Below are positions 18,243-27,357 of a DNA stretch of 64,000 bases, in pieces; within the stretch, counting starts at the first letter, position 1, and each line of letters opens with the position of its first letter. The DNA is from Dyella tabacisoli. Its GTDB lineage: Bacteria > Pseudomonadota > Gammaproteobacteria > Xanthomonadales > Rhodanobacteraceae. The stretch spans positions 620,001-684,000 of the forward strand of contig NZ_KZ857173.1 of the NCBI RefSeq assembly GCF_003350925.1. Reading direction: 5' to 3'. The translations under genes were made by a program, and so were the position numbers. The notes beneath the pieces are model-generated. The model did no database searches. It saw only the letters and a list, made by a program, of their open reading frames with translations, and had not been told where the DNA came from.

Positions 18243-20396
18243 TCAGGGCACCCCTAGCTCTTTCAACAACTGCGGTGCGGGATAGACCTTGTCCATCAAC
18301 CAGCGCATATAGCGCATGTCCACATGGATGGCGCGTTTATAGCGCGGGTCGTACATCCAACTCGCGCTTACCGCCTCCCAATTGCTATCGAAATTGAGGC
18401 CAACCAACTCTCCCCTCGCATTGAGTACGGGCGAGCCGGAATTGCCGCCAGTGGTATCGAGGTTACTGAGAAAATTGACTGGCATGGTTTTCGATACAGG
18501 GTCGATATAACGGCCAAAGTCGCCTTTGTGTATCGCAGCGAGCAAGGGCTGTGGCGCATCGAACGGTGGCTTGCCGGTGTTTTTTTCGACAATGCCGACG
18601 ACACTGGTCAGCGGCCCGTAGGTCACCGCATCGCGTGCGATCAGCGGCGTGACTTTGCCGTAGCTGACACGCAGGGTCGAATTGGCATCGGGATAAACAG
18701 CACCGCCCTGGGTTTGGCGATAGGCCATCAGCGCCTTCATATACGACGGACGCAAGCGCAGCAGATCGCCCTCGCGCGCCTTGCGTTGCTCGTCCATGCG
18801 CAATAGCGCCGGCTGCAGCTTGCGTGCGGCAAGCAGCAAGGCGTCGTCACTGGAACGCAGCACCTCTTGGCTGGCTTTGAACAAGCGCAGGCGCTCAGCT
18901 TCGTCACCCATCCGGGTAGCCGCATAGATGCTATCCAGCGCACTGGATAACGCCGCCGGCGTACGGCCAAACACCTCATCGAATTCGGGTACGTGCTGCG
19001 CAGCGGGTAGCTGTTGATAGCGGTGGAGCAAGGCCGTCAGCAAGGCCTTTTCCATGGTCGGGTCATAACGACGGCTGATCTGGCGCAGCTGGCTTGCCAG
19101 CAGTTCTTCATCGCGTTGCTGATAGCCGGTTTCGCGCGCGGCATCGGGTTTGGCACGCTCAACGTCGAGGCGCTCGATCATCAGCGCGGCGCGCATCAGT
19201 TGGCTTTGCGGGCCGAGCAGGCCCAGCAGCAAATCGCGGTCGCGCGCGTCCTTGCCGGCGGCGATAAGTAGCGCCGCTTGCTCGATCGCCGCCTGCTCGT
19301 GCTGGCTATCGGGCTGATGGCGCAACCAGTCGAGCACCGCCGTCTCGTCTTCACGCCGCGTGGTAACGGCATCGCTGCGCTGCAACCCTTCCAACTCGCC
19401 GCTAAAGCGTTTAATGCTGTTTTTCAGCGACTGTAGTTGCGCGGCATAGCGGATGCTGGCCGCGTGATCGCGTTCACCCCCTGCCTCGATCACACCCTGC
19501 AACTGCTTGAGTACGGCCACCGTGGTGGGCAAACGCCACTCGATCTGATCGGCGAACTCCGCTGCTGTGCGATGGCGATAAGTGACGCCCGGATAGCCCG
19601 CCAGCATCACGAAATCACCCTGCTTCACGCCTTCGCTGGCGACCTGCAGATGCGCGGGTGGTGTGTAGGGTTTGTTCTCTTTGGCATAAGCTGCTGGCTT
19701 ACCGTCCGGCCCCACATAGGCGCGCAATACGGTGAAGTCGCCGCTATGGCGCGGCCAGACAAAGTTATCGACCTCGTCACCGTAGTTGCCGATCGCACGC
19801 GGCGGCGCATAGACCAGACGCACATCGCGCAATTCCAACTGCTTCACCAGGTAGTAATCGCTGCCGTAGAACATGTTGACCAGGCTGCAGCGCATACCGG
19901 GCTCGCGTTCGCAATCGGCGACCAACTGTTTGCCGGCGGCATCCACGGCATCGTAAAACGCGCGCCCGGTTTTGCCGTGCGTATCGGCCAGCACTTGATC
20001 GGTGACCTTGTCGAAACCAGTGGTGACGCGCAGCCGGAAATCGGGATTGGCCGGCAGCTCTTGCGTGCGATCTGCAGCGACATAACCGTTTTCGATCAAG
20101 TCGCGTTGCGCATTGCTGTTGTACTGAATCACGCCAAAAGCCACGTGATGATTGGTCAGCACCAGCCCTTCATTGCTGACGAAAGCGCCGGTGGCGCCAC
20201 CCACTTTCACCACGGCACTCAATGGCGGCTTGGTGAGGTCGGCCAGATCCGCCGGATCGCCCAGATATCCCGCCTCGCGTAGCTGCTTGCCAATGGTCGG
20301 AAGCTGCGAAGGCATCCACATGCCTTCGTCGGCCAGTACCGTGGCTGGGCATGCCATGGCCACGGCGGCCGGGATCAACAGGGTCTTCAAGCGCAT
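18243..20396 (-). CDS. S46 family dipeptidyl-peptidase (DPP7/DPP11 type)
   Basis: 717-residue exported serine peptidase that releases dipeptides from oligopeptides. The ATG at 20396 gives a signal peptide (LLIPAAVAMACPATVLADEG); upstream in-frame sequence is not part of the family. The chymotrypsin-like half carries DEGMWMPSQLPTI, the histidine motif LVLTNHHVAFG and, far downstream, the nucleophile motif DTTGGNSGSPVLNARGELVG. The residue after NFD, which sets P1 preference in this family (Arg for acidic-specific DPP11, Gly for hydrophobic DPP7), is Ser (NFDSNWEA), so specificity is probably not DPP11-like. It is divergent from tdh and shares a 170-base promoter region with it. A degraded relative lies at 15281-15441. 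Confidence 0.93.
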   Translation of the reverse strand: MRLKTLLIPAAVAMACPATVLADEGMWMPSQLPTIGKQLREAGYLGDPADLADLTKPPLSAVVKVGGATGAFVSNEGLVLTNHHVAFGVIQYNSNAQRDLIENGYVAADRTQELPANPDFRLRVTTGFDKVTDQVLADTHGKTGRAFYDAVDAAGKQLVADCEREPGMRCSLVNMFYGSDYYLVKQLELRDVRLVYAPPRAIGNYGDEVDNFVWPRHSGDFTVLRAYVGPDGKPAAYAKENKPYTPPAHLQVASEGVKQGDFVMLAGYPGVTYRHRTAAEFADQIEWRLPTTVAVLKQLQGVIEAGGERDHAASIRYAAQLQSLKNSIKRFSGELEGLQRSDAVTTRREDETAVLDWLRHQPDSQHEQAAIEQAALLIAAGKDARDRDLLLGLLGPQSQLMRAALMIERLDVERAKPDAARETGYQQRDEELLASQLRQISRRYDPTMEKALLTALLHRYQQLPAAQHVPEFDEVFGRTPAALSSALDSIYAATRMGDEAERLRLFKASQEVLRSSDDALLLAARKLQPALLRMDEQRKAREGDLLRLRPSYMKALMAYRQTQGGAVYPDANSTLRVSYGKVTPLIARDAVTYGPLTSVVGIVEKNTGKPPFDAPQPLLAAIHKGDFGRYIDPVSKTMPVNFLSNLDTTGGNSGSPVLNARGELVGLNFDSNWEAVSASWMYDPRYKRAIHVDMRYMRWLMDKVYPAPQLLKELGVP

Positions 20397-20566
20397 CGCG
20401 TTGCCTTTAAGGGTTGTCGCACAAACTTGCGACCTTAGTTTGTTACCCGGCTGACGGCAACGCTGCACTGCACGAAAGCGGTGCATGGGCCTGCCGCCCT
20501 ATAATCGCGCTTTGTCACCGCCCTCCCCGCCCCGGCCCACACCACGGGGCCAACCTGGATCTCTAC

Positions 20567-21598
20567 ATGCAGCAGATGATGAAAGCCCTGGTCAAGCGCA
20601 AGCCCGAGCAGGGTATTTGGATGGAAGAAGTGCCGGTGCCTGAGGTCGGCCCGAACGAAGTACTTATCAAGATGGAAAAAACCGCCATCTGCGGCACCGA
20701 CCTGCATATTTATAAGTGGGACGAGTGGAGCCAGCGCACGATCAAGCCCGGCCTCACTATCGGCCACGAATTTGTCGGCCGCATCGCCGAGATCGGCCCT
20801 GGCGTGACCGGCTACCAGATCGGCGACCGCGTTTCCGCCGAAGGTCATATCGTCTGCGGCCATTGCCGCAACTGTCGTGCCGGCCGCCAGCATCTGTGCC
20901 CGAACACGATTGGCATCGGCGTGAATCGCAACGGCGCGTTCGCCGAATACATGACCATGCCGGCATCGAACCTGTGGCCGATCCCCGATCAAATCCCTTC
21001 GGAGCTGGCGGCGTTCTTCGACCCTTATGGCAACGCCGCGCATTGCGCGCTGGAGTTCGACCTGATCGGCGAAGACGTACTCATCACCGGCGCCGGCCCG
21101 ATCGGCATCATTGCCGCCGGTATCGCCAAGCATGTGGGCGCGCGCAACGTGGTGGTCACTGACGTCAACGACTACCGCCTGAAGCTTGCTGCCGACATGG
21201 GCGCTACGCGCGTGGTGAATGTGTCCAAGCAGTCATTGAGCGATACCGTGAAGGATTTGCATATCGAAGGCTTTGACGTGGGCCTTGAGATGAGCGGCAA
21301 CCCGCGCGCCTTCAATGACATGCTTGAGTGCATGTATCACGGCGGCAAGATCGCCATGCTTGGCATCATGCCCCGTGGTGCCGGCATTGACTGGGACAAG
21401 GTGATTTTCAAAGGCCTCACCCTGCAAGGTATCTACGGCCGCCGTATGTACGAGACCTGGTACAAGATGACCCAGATGGTGCTGACCGGCTTTCCGCTGC
21501 AAAAAGTACTCACCCACCAGATCACCATCGACGACTTCCAGAAAGGCTTTGACCTGATGGATGCCGGCAAGTGCGGCAAGGTGGTGTGCTCCTGGTAA
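20567..21598 (+). CDS. tdh: L-threonine 3-dehydrogenase
   Basis: 343-residue zinc-dependent NAD+ dehydrogenase that oxidises threonine to 2-amino-3-ketobutyrate, the substrate of Kbl. Motifs: [16 protein letters not shown] (catalytic zinc Cys), GHEFVGRI, the structural-zinc cysteine cluster [15 protein letters not shown], and the nucleotide site [20 protein letters not shown]. The frame offers ATGs at 20567, 20576 and 20579; the last two give the conserved MMKALVK start, and the first is kept here because of a weak GGAT upstream. kbl is in the same orientation but 5.8 kb downstream, so the usual kbl-tdh operon is split. A wobble-containing hairpin follows the stop. Confidence 0.96.
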   Translation: MQQMMKALVKRKPEQGIWMEEVPVPEVGPNEVLIKMEKTAICGTDLHIYKWDEWSQRTIKPGLTIGHEFVGRIAEIGPGVTGYQIGDRVSAEGHIVCGHCRNCRAGRQHLCPNTIGIGVNRNGAFAEYMTMPASNLWPIPDQIPSELAAFFDPYGNAAHCALEFDLIGEDVLITGAGPIGIIAAGIAKHVGARNVVVTDVNDYRLKLAADMGATRVVNVSKQSLSDTVKDLHIEGFDVGLEMSGNPRAFNDMLECMYHGGKIAMLGIMPRGAGIDWDKVIFKGLTLQGIYGRRMYETWYKMTQMVLTGFPLQKVLTHQITIDDFQKGFDLMDAGKCGKVVCSW

Positions 21599-21608
21599 GC
21601 GCATCACG

Positions 21609-21635
21609 CGGGTGGCGTCTGCACGATGCCACCCG
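21609..21635 (+). terminator. Hairpin after tdh
   Basis: An 11-bp stem with one G-T wobble (CGGGTGGCGTC / GATGCCACCCG) and a five-base loop lies ten bases after the tdh stop. No T-run follows, so it may stop transcription only weakly or protect the 3' end. Confidence 0.5.
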
Positions 21636-21671
21636 TCAGCCTGTGCTGAGCCGACATCACGAACCTATCGT

Positions 21672-21959
21672 TCAGGCAGGTTCGTTCAACACATGCTCTT
21701 TCGTTTTATCGCGCACTGCGCGGTCTTGGCTTTCGTCTGGGTAGTGATACCAATCATGATGCAGCGAAGACCGCTTACACGATAGGCACTGCGTCCAAGT
21801 CCAGAAATGCCCGCAGCCTGGACAGCACCCTGCTGTCCAGAATGTGTTCCATGACGTACCACAGCCAGAGCCAGGCTCGCCTCGAACGCACATCCAACGG
21901 CTATCCGCCTTTGGTTCCCACGCACATCGCGGGCAATGGATATGCGGTTGTTTTTCCAT
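21672..21959 (-). CDS. Small cysteine-rich zinc-ribbon-like protein
   Basis: 95 residues with eight cysteines in zinc-binding spacing: HCPRCAWEP near the N-terminus, a CGTSWNTFWTAGCCPGCGHF centre and WTQCLSCKRSSLHHDWYH at the end. The pattern CPxC...GCGxxWNTF...CPxCG...TQCxxC is one I recall from short conserved proteobacterial proteins of unknown role; they are probably structural zinc ribbons. There is no signal peptide, so it is cytoplasmic. The gene is convergent with tdh and its start is close to the divergent DUF1028 gene. Confidence 0.7.
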   Translation of the reverse strand: MEKQPHIHCPRCAWEPKADSRWMCVRGEPGSGCGTSWNTFWTAGCCPGCGHFWTWTQCLSCKRSSLHHDWYHYPDESQDRAVRDKTKEHVLNEPA

Positions 21960-22133
21960 GATGCGCCTTCCCTGGACTATGCATTGGGAGGGATTCTATA
22001 GCGCGACCGATGCCAGCCATAGAGCCGATTGTTTTGGCTAACCAGCCAGCGACCGCAGCGATGTGCCGCGCCACGCACGGGATATAGCGAAAGAACAGAT
22101 TCGCCCAGGTATGCACTAAACGCTTCTGTGCAT

Positions 22134-22169
22134 AGCGGCATCCCAGAGACTTCTTTCTGGGATGCCGCT
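22134..22169 (+). promoter_or_regulatory. 14-bp perfect hairpin abutting a start codon
   Basis: AGCGGCATCCCAGA and its exact complement TCTGGGATGCCGCT enclose an eight-base loop. The stem ends one base before the ATG at 22171 and buries an alternative ATG at 22162, so in mRNA it would block the ribosome site of the DUF1028 gene unless melted. Confidence 0.5.
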
Positions 22170-22170
22170 C

Positions 22171-23484
22171 ATGCCATCGATTACCTTGGGCACAGCTATT
22201 TCCACACCACCGGCCTGGCGCCACTGGATCAGCCTGTCGATAGGCATGCTCTGCGGTATCGCATTGAGCAATGTGCAGGCCACTTATTCCATCGCCGCTT
22301 GCGACATGTCGACCAAGACATGCGGCGTAGCCGTGCAGACCAATAATCTCGCCGTAGGTGCCAGCGTGCCTTATGCCCAAGCAGGTGTCGGTGCGGTGGC
22401 ATCGCAGTTTGAAACCAATCCGGTTTACGGCCCCAAAGGCCTTGCCCTTATGAAGGCTGGCAAGACGCCTAAACAAGCTTTGCAGCAATTGCTCGCGGAA
22501 GACGGAAATTTCGAAGGCGAAGGAATACAAGCACGCCAAGTAGCGCTGGTCGGGATCGATGGCCTGACCGCGGTGTATACCGGCGCGGAGGCTCAGCAAG
22601 CAAATTGGGCCGGCAGCCGTTGTGGGCCCGGCTACAGCATTCAAGGCAATGGGCTCGCCGGTCCACAAGTGATCGAGCAGATGGAGCAAACCTATCTACA
22701 CGCAGCCGGGTCTCTGGCCGAACGGCTGTTGGCGGCGCTAAGTGCTGGCGATGCCGCCGGTGGCCAGCGTAGTGGGCGCGAATCATCAGCCCTGTTGGTA
22801 AAAACGCCGCAAGGCTGGCCGGTAGATATCGACTTGCGCGTGGACCACGCTACCGACCCGGTCGGCGAATTACGCCATCTGCTCAACTTGGAAATGGCCC
22901 GGCGCCAAACCGTTACCGCGCAGCGGCTGGTCGATGCCGGGCAATTCGATCAGGCCCGCGAACAGTTGGATGCGGCACTGGCCAAGGCGCCTGATTGGCC
23001 ACGGCTATGGCTGCGTGCGGCACGTATCGCCATGCAAATGGATGAGCCTGGATTGGCTATGCGTGACCTGGACACCGCCTTGGTCCGCCAACCTGCATGG
23101 GCAGCGACCGAACTCAACCAGGGCGTATACGCCGAGCTGGGCCAGCTAGAGCATTTCCACGCATGGATTGATACAGCACAGAAACAACAAACCCTGCGCG
23201 ACGCCGATGCGCTGACTACCCATGCCACAGTTGCTGAACGTGTGGCTCTCACCCGGCGCCTTTTGGAAGACGGAGATGCAGCGACAGCTCGCAAGCTTAT
23301 CGATGCGATTCCAGTATCAACAGGCAGTGCGGCCATGCATGAAGTACGTGCCGATATCGCGCTTGCGCAAACCGACACTGCGAAGGCTGCTGCCGAGATA
23401 CAGCTTGCCGTAGCTGCGGCACCCGATGATCTACGCCTGCGCAAGAAAGCGTTGCGGCTAAAGCAGGCATTGCCTAAGCCTTGA
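22171..23484 (+). CDS. DUF1028 (Ntn-hydrolase fold) protein with C-terminal TPR-like repeats
   Basis: 437 residues. An N-terminal membrane/signal segment (HWISLSIGMLCGIALSNVQA) precedes the DUF1028 domain, which begins TYSIAACDMSTKTCGVAVQT and continues VGAVASQFETNPVYGPKGL and ARQVALVGIDG. DUF1028 has an Ntn-hydrolase-like fold of unknown substrate; the residue after the presumed signal cleavage is Thr, as expected for an N-terminal nucleophile. About 230 residues of TPR-like helices follow (AREQLDAALAKAPDWPRLWL, AMRDLDTALVRQPAWAATEL). The start is uncertain: ATGs at 22162, 22171 and 22246 are in frame, and a hairpin covers the first. It lies between tdh and kbl but has no known link to threonine use. 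Confidence 0.82.
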   Translation: MPSITLGTAISTPPAWRHWISLSIGMLCGIALSNVQATYSIAACDMSTKTCGVAVQTNNLAVGASVPYAQAGVGAVASQFETNPVYGPKGLALMKAGKTPKQALQQLLAEDGNFEGEGIQARQVALVGIDGLTAVYTGAEAQQANWAGSRCGPGYSIQGNGLAGPQVIEQMEQTYLHAAGSLAERLLAALSAGDAAGGQRSGRESSALLVKTPQGWPVDIDLRVDHATDPVGELRHLLNLEMARRQTVTAQRLVDAGQFDQAREQLDAALAKAPDWPRLWLRAARIAMQMDEPGLAMRDLDTALVRQPAWAATELNQGVYAELGQLEHFHAWIDTAQKQQTLRDADALTTHATVAERVALTRRLLEDGDAATARKLIDAIPVSTGSAAMHEVRADIALAQTDTAKAAAEIQLAVAAAPDDLRLRKKALRLKQALPKP

Positions 23485-23589
23485 CCCAACGTCACCCAAC
23501 CGGCGATTCAAAATCGCCGGTTAACCGACACCATCGAGACCCGGCCGGGGCTATCATTCGCACATCGCGATCAATGGGGCCTGGCCTGC

Positions 23590-26500
23590 ATGACCACTCG
23601 AAAGCTCCCACGCCTACCCGACCCCGCCGCGTTGCGCGAAGGCACTCTTGCCATCTATCGCTCGCACCGCGTACGCAAGACGTTGTTGATCCTGGCTGTG
23701 CTGCTGGTGATCTTCGGCCTGCTCGGCTTCTTTGCCGCCCCACCGATCTTGAAAGGGCAATTGGAAAGCCGCCTCAGCACCACGCTGGACCGACCGGTGA
23801 CCCTGGGCGCGGTGCATCTGAACCCCTACACGCTCAAGCTCGATCTGGATCAACTGCATATCGGCGAGCGCGATCGCAAATCACCCTTCGTCGACATCGA
23901 CCGGCTCACTGTCAACGCCTCATGGGGCTCGCTGTTCCGGTTTGCGCCGGTACTCGATGAGCTGGTACTGCAGCACCCACAGTTGCACATCACACGCACC
24001 GCGCCGCAGCAGTTCAATTTCTCAGACTTGATTGAGCGTTTAGCCGCCAAGCCGACCGACCCTCCCTCATCTCCCACCCGCTTTGCGATCTCCAATATCA
24101 GCGTGCATAACGGCGATATCGGTTTTGACGATCGGGTATTGAATGCCAGCCACCACGTCGATCAGTTCGAGCTGGGCATCCCTTTCATTGCCAATCTGCC
24201 CAGCAAAACCGACGTCTTCGTCAAACCCCTGCTAGCCATGCGCGTGGACGGCAGCCCGATACATATCGAAGGCGAAACCAAACCTTTTGCCAGCACGCGC
24301 GAGTCGGCGATCAATTTCAAGCTCGATCATCTGGACCTGCCGCGCTACCTCGCTTATGCCCCGGTCGCGTTACCCATAGCGATCCCGCGCGGGCAGTTGT
24401 CGGGCGGGCTGGCGCTGCATTTCGTGGCGGCCGAATCCACCCCGCAGCTACGCCTTGACGGCCAGCTCGCGGTCGATGATTTCAAGCTCGTCAATCATGA
24501 CAACACCCCATTGCTTGAACTGGGCCATGGCACCGCCACGCTTAATGACGTCGAGCCCCTGCTTTCGCGCTACCACTTCGCGGCGATCGCACTCGATCGC
24601 ACCACACTGCATTACACCCGCATGGCCGGTGGTCACAGTAATTTCGATGCATTGACCAGCCCGGCGACACCAGCGGCGAACCCGGCAAAATCGACAGCCC
24701 CGGCTACGACAGTACATATCGATGCGCTTACCTTGCAGGATGCCGGCTTTGAATATGCCGACCTCAGTGGCCAAGCGCCGGCACGGCTGACGCTGGACCA
24801 TATGCATGGCAGCTTGCACGGTTTATCCACCGCCGCCGGCCCGGCCGGCAGCATGGAGTTGGCGGCACAACTTGCCGGCGGCACCGTCAACAGCAGCGGC
24901 AAACTCGACCTGAACAAAAGTCGCTACGACGGTAAAGTGGATCTGAAAAATGTCGCGCTGGCGCCGCTGATGTCGTTGGCACCGCCGTTGTTGAATGCCG
25001 ATATCACCGGCGGCAACCTCGATGCCAACGGTCAATTGCAAGCCGAATGGGGCCAGACGTTCAATCTGCATATCGAACCGGCGCAGGCCAGCTTGAATCG
25101 TTTTGCGCTGAGCCCGCGCGGTAGTCATACCGCACCGGTCGCCTGGGAGTCGCTGAATGCCGAGATCGCCAAGTTCGATCTGGCCAGCAGCGAGGCACGA
25201 TTGACTCATGTGGTTTTACGCGGCTCCACGATCAACCTGCAACGCTTGAAAAACGGCAGCATGGATCTAAGCAGTTTGATGGCGACCCCTGCGAAATCGA
25301 CGCCTGTGCCGCGCACCAATCGCGCCGCAGGCAAGCCGGCAACCAACGGCGGCTGGCATTGGAGTGTGGCAGACCTGAGTGTTGAAGGCAGCACGCTTAC
25401 GTTCAAGGACGCCAACGCCAGCAAGCCCACCCCGCTGGTCGTGAAGGCGAGCAAGTTCAGTGTCGATGGACTGTCCGACGACATGCGCCAACCACTGAAA
25501 CTGGCACTGACCGGCAAGCTGGGCAACGGCGACTACGATGTCAGCGGCAGCGTCAAGCCACAGCCGCTGGATGCCGACTTGCGCCTGAAGACTCGCGGCA
25601 TGGATATCGCCCCGATGGAATCGATGATTCGCGTGCCATTGAACGTGCGCATCGGCAGCGCTCTGCTCAGTCTGGACGGCCGCCTGCGCTACAGCGATCA
25701 CGGTAGCGAACCTGCGCATATCGACTACCGCGGCCAGGCCACCCTGGGCCGGGTCAAGGTGCAGGACAAGCTGACCGGCGACGATTTCCTGCGCTGGCAT
25801 TCGCTGACGGCGACCGGCATGGTCATCCGCCTGGGCCAGGGTGCGCCGCACGCCGACATCGGCGGTCTCGCGCTCAGCGACTTTTATGCGCGCGTAATCG
25901 TCAATCCCACCGGCCGCATCAATCTGCAAGACGTCGTGGCCAGCCCGGAGACGGCGCCGGTCTCGGTAACGCGTGAGCAAAGCGCACCGCAAGCTGCCGC
26001 AGCTACCGCGGCAGCAAGCGCAGCCACCGCGGCCAAGGCAGCCGCACCGGAAGGCCCTAAGCCGGAAATCCAGATCGGCCAGATCAGCGTGGTCCGCGGC
26101 CAGCTCAACTACACCGACAATTTCATCAAGCCGAACTACACCGCGAACATCACCGACCTGGGCGGTAAGGTGGGCGCGTTCGGCACCACCGGCGGCGCGG
26201 CGCCTGCCGAGCTGGTATTGCAAGGCAAGCTCGACGGCAACTCACCGGTGGACATCGGCGGCTCGATTAACCCGCTGACCCCGGTGGCCTTCCTCGATAT
26301 CAAGGCCAAGGCCGACGGTGTCGAGCTGACGCACCTGTCACCTTATTCCGGCAAATATGCGGGTTATCCGATCACCAGCGGCCGGCTCACGGTCGATGTG
26401 CACTACCAACTGGACCAGCGCAAGCTTACCGCCAACAACCATATCTTCATTACCCAGTTGACCTTCGGCGATCGCATTGAGGGACCGGGTGTCAGCCACC

Positions 26501-27243
26501 TGCCGGTGAAGCTGGCCGTAGCGCTGCTGAAAGACTCCGACGGCAACATCGACGTGAACGTGCCGGTATCGGGTTCACTGGATGACCCGCAATTCAGCAT
26601 GGGCAGCCTGGTCTGGCACGCCGTCGTCAACCTGCTGACTCGCGCGGTGACTTCGCCGTTCCGCCTGCTCGCCTCGATCGGTGGCGGCAGTCATCCAGAC
26701 CTGGGCTATGTGGAGTTTGCGCCGGGCTCGGCGGTGCTGGACGCCGAGGCGCAATCGCGGCTGGAACAACTGCTGAAGCTACTGCAGAGCAAGCCTTCAC
26801 TTACGCTGGACATCATCGGCCGGATCGACCCCAGCGTGGACGAAAGCGGCCTGCGCAAAGTGATGGTCGACGATCTGGTGCGCAAGGCCAAGGCCGACGA
26901 CAACGGCAAGAAAGAAGATCCGGCCACCCTGACGCTGACCCCCGACGAGTCCGAGCATTATCTGGAGCGTGTCTACAAGCACGCCGACTTTCCCAAGCCG
27001 AAAAACATGATCGGTTTGACCAAGTCGCAGCCGTCGGAGGAAATGCACCAATTGCTGGAGACCAATATGCCGGTCAACGCTGAAGCATTGCAGCACCTCG
27101 CCGAACGCCGCGCCGAGGCGGTGCAGACCTGGTTTAAGGGCAAGCTCGACGACAAGCGCGTGGCCATGCTGGCGCCCAAGCTGGACGCAAAAGGGATCGA
27201 GGACAAAGGCAAGACGACACGGGACGATTTCGGCCTGCACTGA
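23590..27243 (+). CDS. Large AsmA-like/DUF748 envelope protein
   Basis: 1217 residues. A cytoplasmic N-terminus is followed by one membrane helix (LLILAVLLVIFGLLGFFAAP) and an AsmA/DUF748-type periplasmic body: SRLSTTLDRPVTLGAVHLNP, DIDRLTVNASWGSLF, HPQLHITRT, and repeated beta-strand segments typical of the repeating-beta-groove superfamily that spans the periplasm and moves phospholipid. A Thr/Ala-rich linker (about 800-825) precedes the second groove region. The C-terminus (VEFAPGSAVLDAEAQSRLEQ, LLQSKPSLTLDIIGRIDP) looks like an OmpA-like peptidoglycan-contact segment and ends in a charged, helical tail with HLAERRAEAVQTWF. A lipid-transport or envelope-integrity role is inferred from the superfamily. 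Confidence 0.85.
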   Translation: MTTRKLPRLPDPAALREGTLAIYRSHRVRKTLLILAVLLVIFGLLGFFAAPPILKGQLESRLSTTLDRPVTLGAVHLNPYTLKLDLDQLHIGERDRKSPFVDIDRLTVNASWGSLFRFAPVLDELVLQHPQLHITRTAPQQFNFSDLIERLAAKPTDPPSSPTRFAISNISVHNGDIGFDDRVLNASHHVDQFELGIPFIANLPSKTDVFVKPLLAMRVDGSPIHIEGETKPFASTRESAINFKLDHLDLPRYLAYAPVALPIAIPRGQLSGGLALHFVAAESTPQLRLDGQLAVDDFKLVNHDNTPLLELGHGTATLNDVEPLLSRYHFAAIALDRTTLHYTRMAGGHSNFDALTSPATPAANPAKSTAPATTVHIDALTLQDAGFEYADLSGQAPARLTLDHMHGSLHGLSTAAGPAGSMELAAQLAGGTVNSSGKLDLNKSRYDGKVDLKNVALAPLMSLAPPLLNADITGGNLDANGQLQAEWGQTFNLHIEPAQASLNRFALSPRGSHTAPVAWESLNAEIAKFDLASSEARLTHVVLRGSTINLQRLKNGSMDLSSLMATPAKSTPVPRTNRAAGKPATNGGWHWSVADLSVEGSTLTFKDANASKPTPLVVKASKFSVDGLSDDMRQPLKLALTGKLGNGDYDVSGSVKPQPLDADLRLKTRGMDIAPMESMIRVPLNVRIGSALLSLDGRLRYSDHGSEPAHIDYRGQATLGRVKVQDKLTGDDFLRWHSLTATGMVIRLGQGAPHADIGGLALSDFYARVIVNPTGRINLQDVVASPETAPVSVTREQSAPQAAAATAAASAATAAKAAAPEGPKPEIQIGQISVVRGQLNYTDNFIKPNYTANITDLGGKVGAFGTTGGAAPAELVLQGKLDGNSPVDIGGSINPLTPVAFLDIKAKADGVELTHLSPYSGKYAGYPITSGRLTVDVHYQLDQRKLTANNHIFITQLTFGDRIEGPGVSHLPVKLAVALLKDSDGNIDVNVPVSGSLDDPQFSMGSLVWHAVVNLLTRAVTSPFRLLASIGGGSHPDLGYVEFAPGSAVLDAEAQSRLEQLLKLLQSKPSLTLDIIGRIDPSVDESGLRKVMVDDLVRKAKADDNGKKEDPATLTLTPDESEHYLERVYKHADFPKPKNMIGLTKSQPSEEMHQLLETNMPVNAEALQHLAERRAEAVQTWFKGKLDDKRVAMLAPKLDAKGIEDKGKTTRDDFGLH

Positions 27244-27357
27244 CTCGCACCTCACCGATGGGAATCACGCGAGGGCGAACGGTTTTGTGTGCCCCGGTTC
27301 ACGGCAGCCCCTGAAGGCCTCACAATGAGTGCTTTCCCCAGGCCGGAACCTCTCTCC

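Noticed and set aside
20435-21133. 232-residue minus-strand frame opposite tdh
   Set aside because: Antisense shadow of a clear threonine dehydrogenase.
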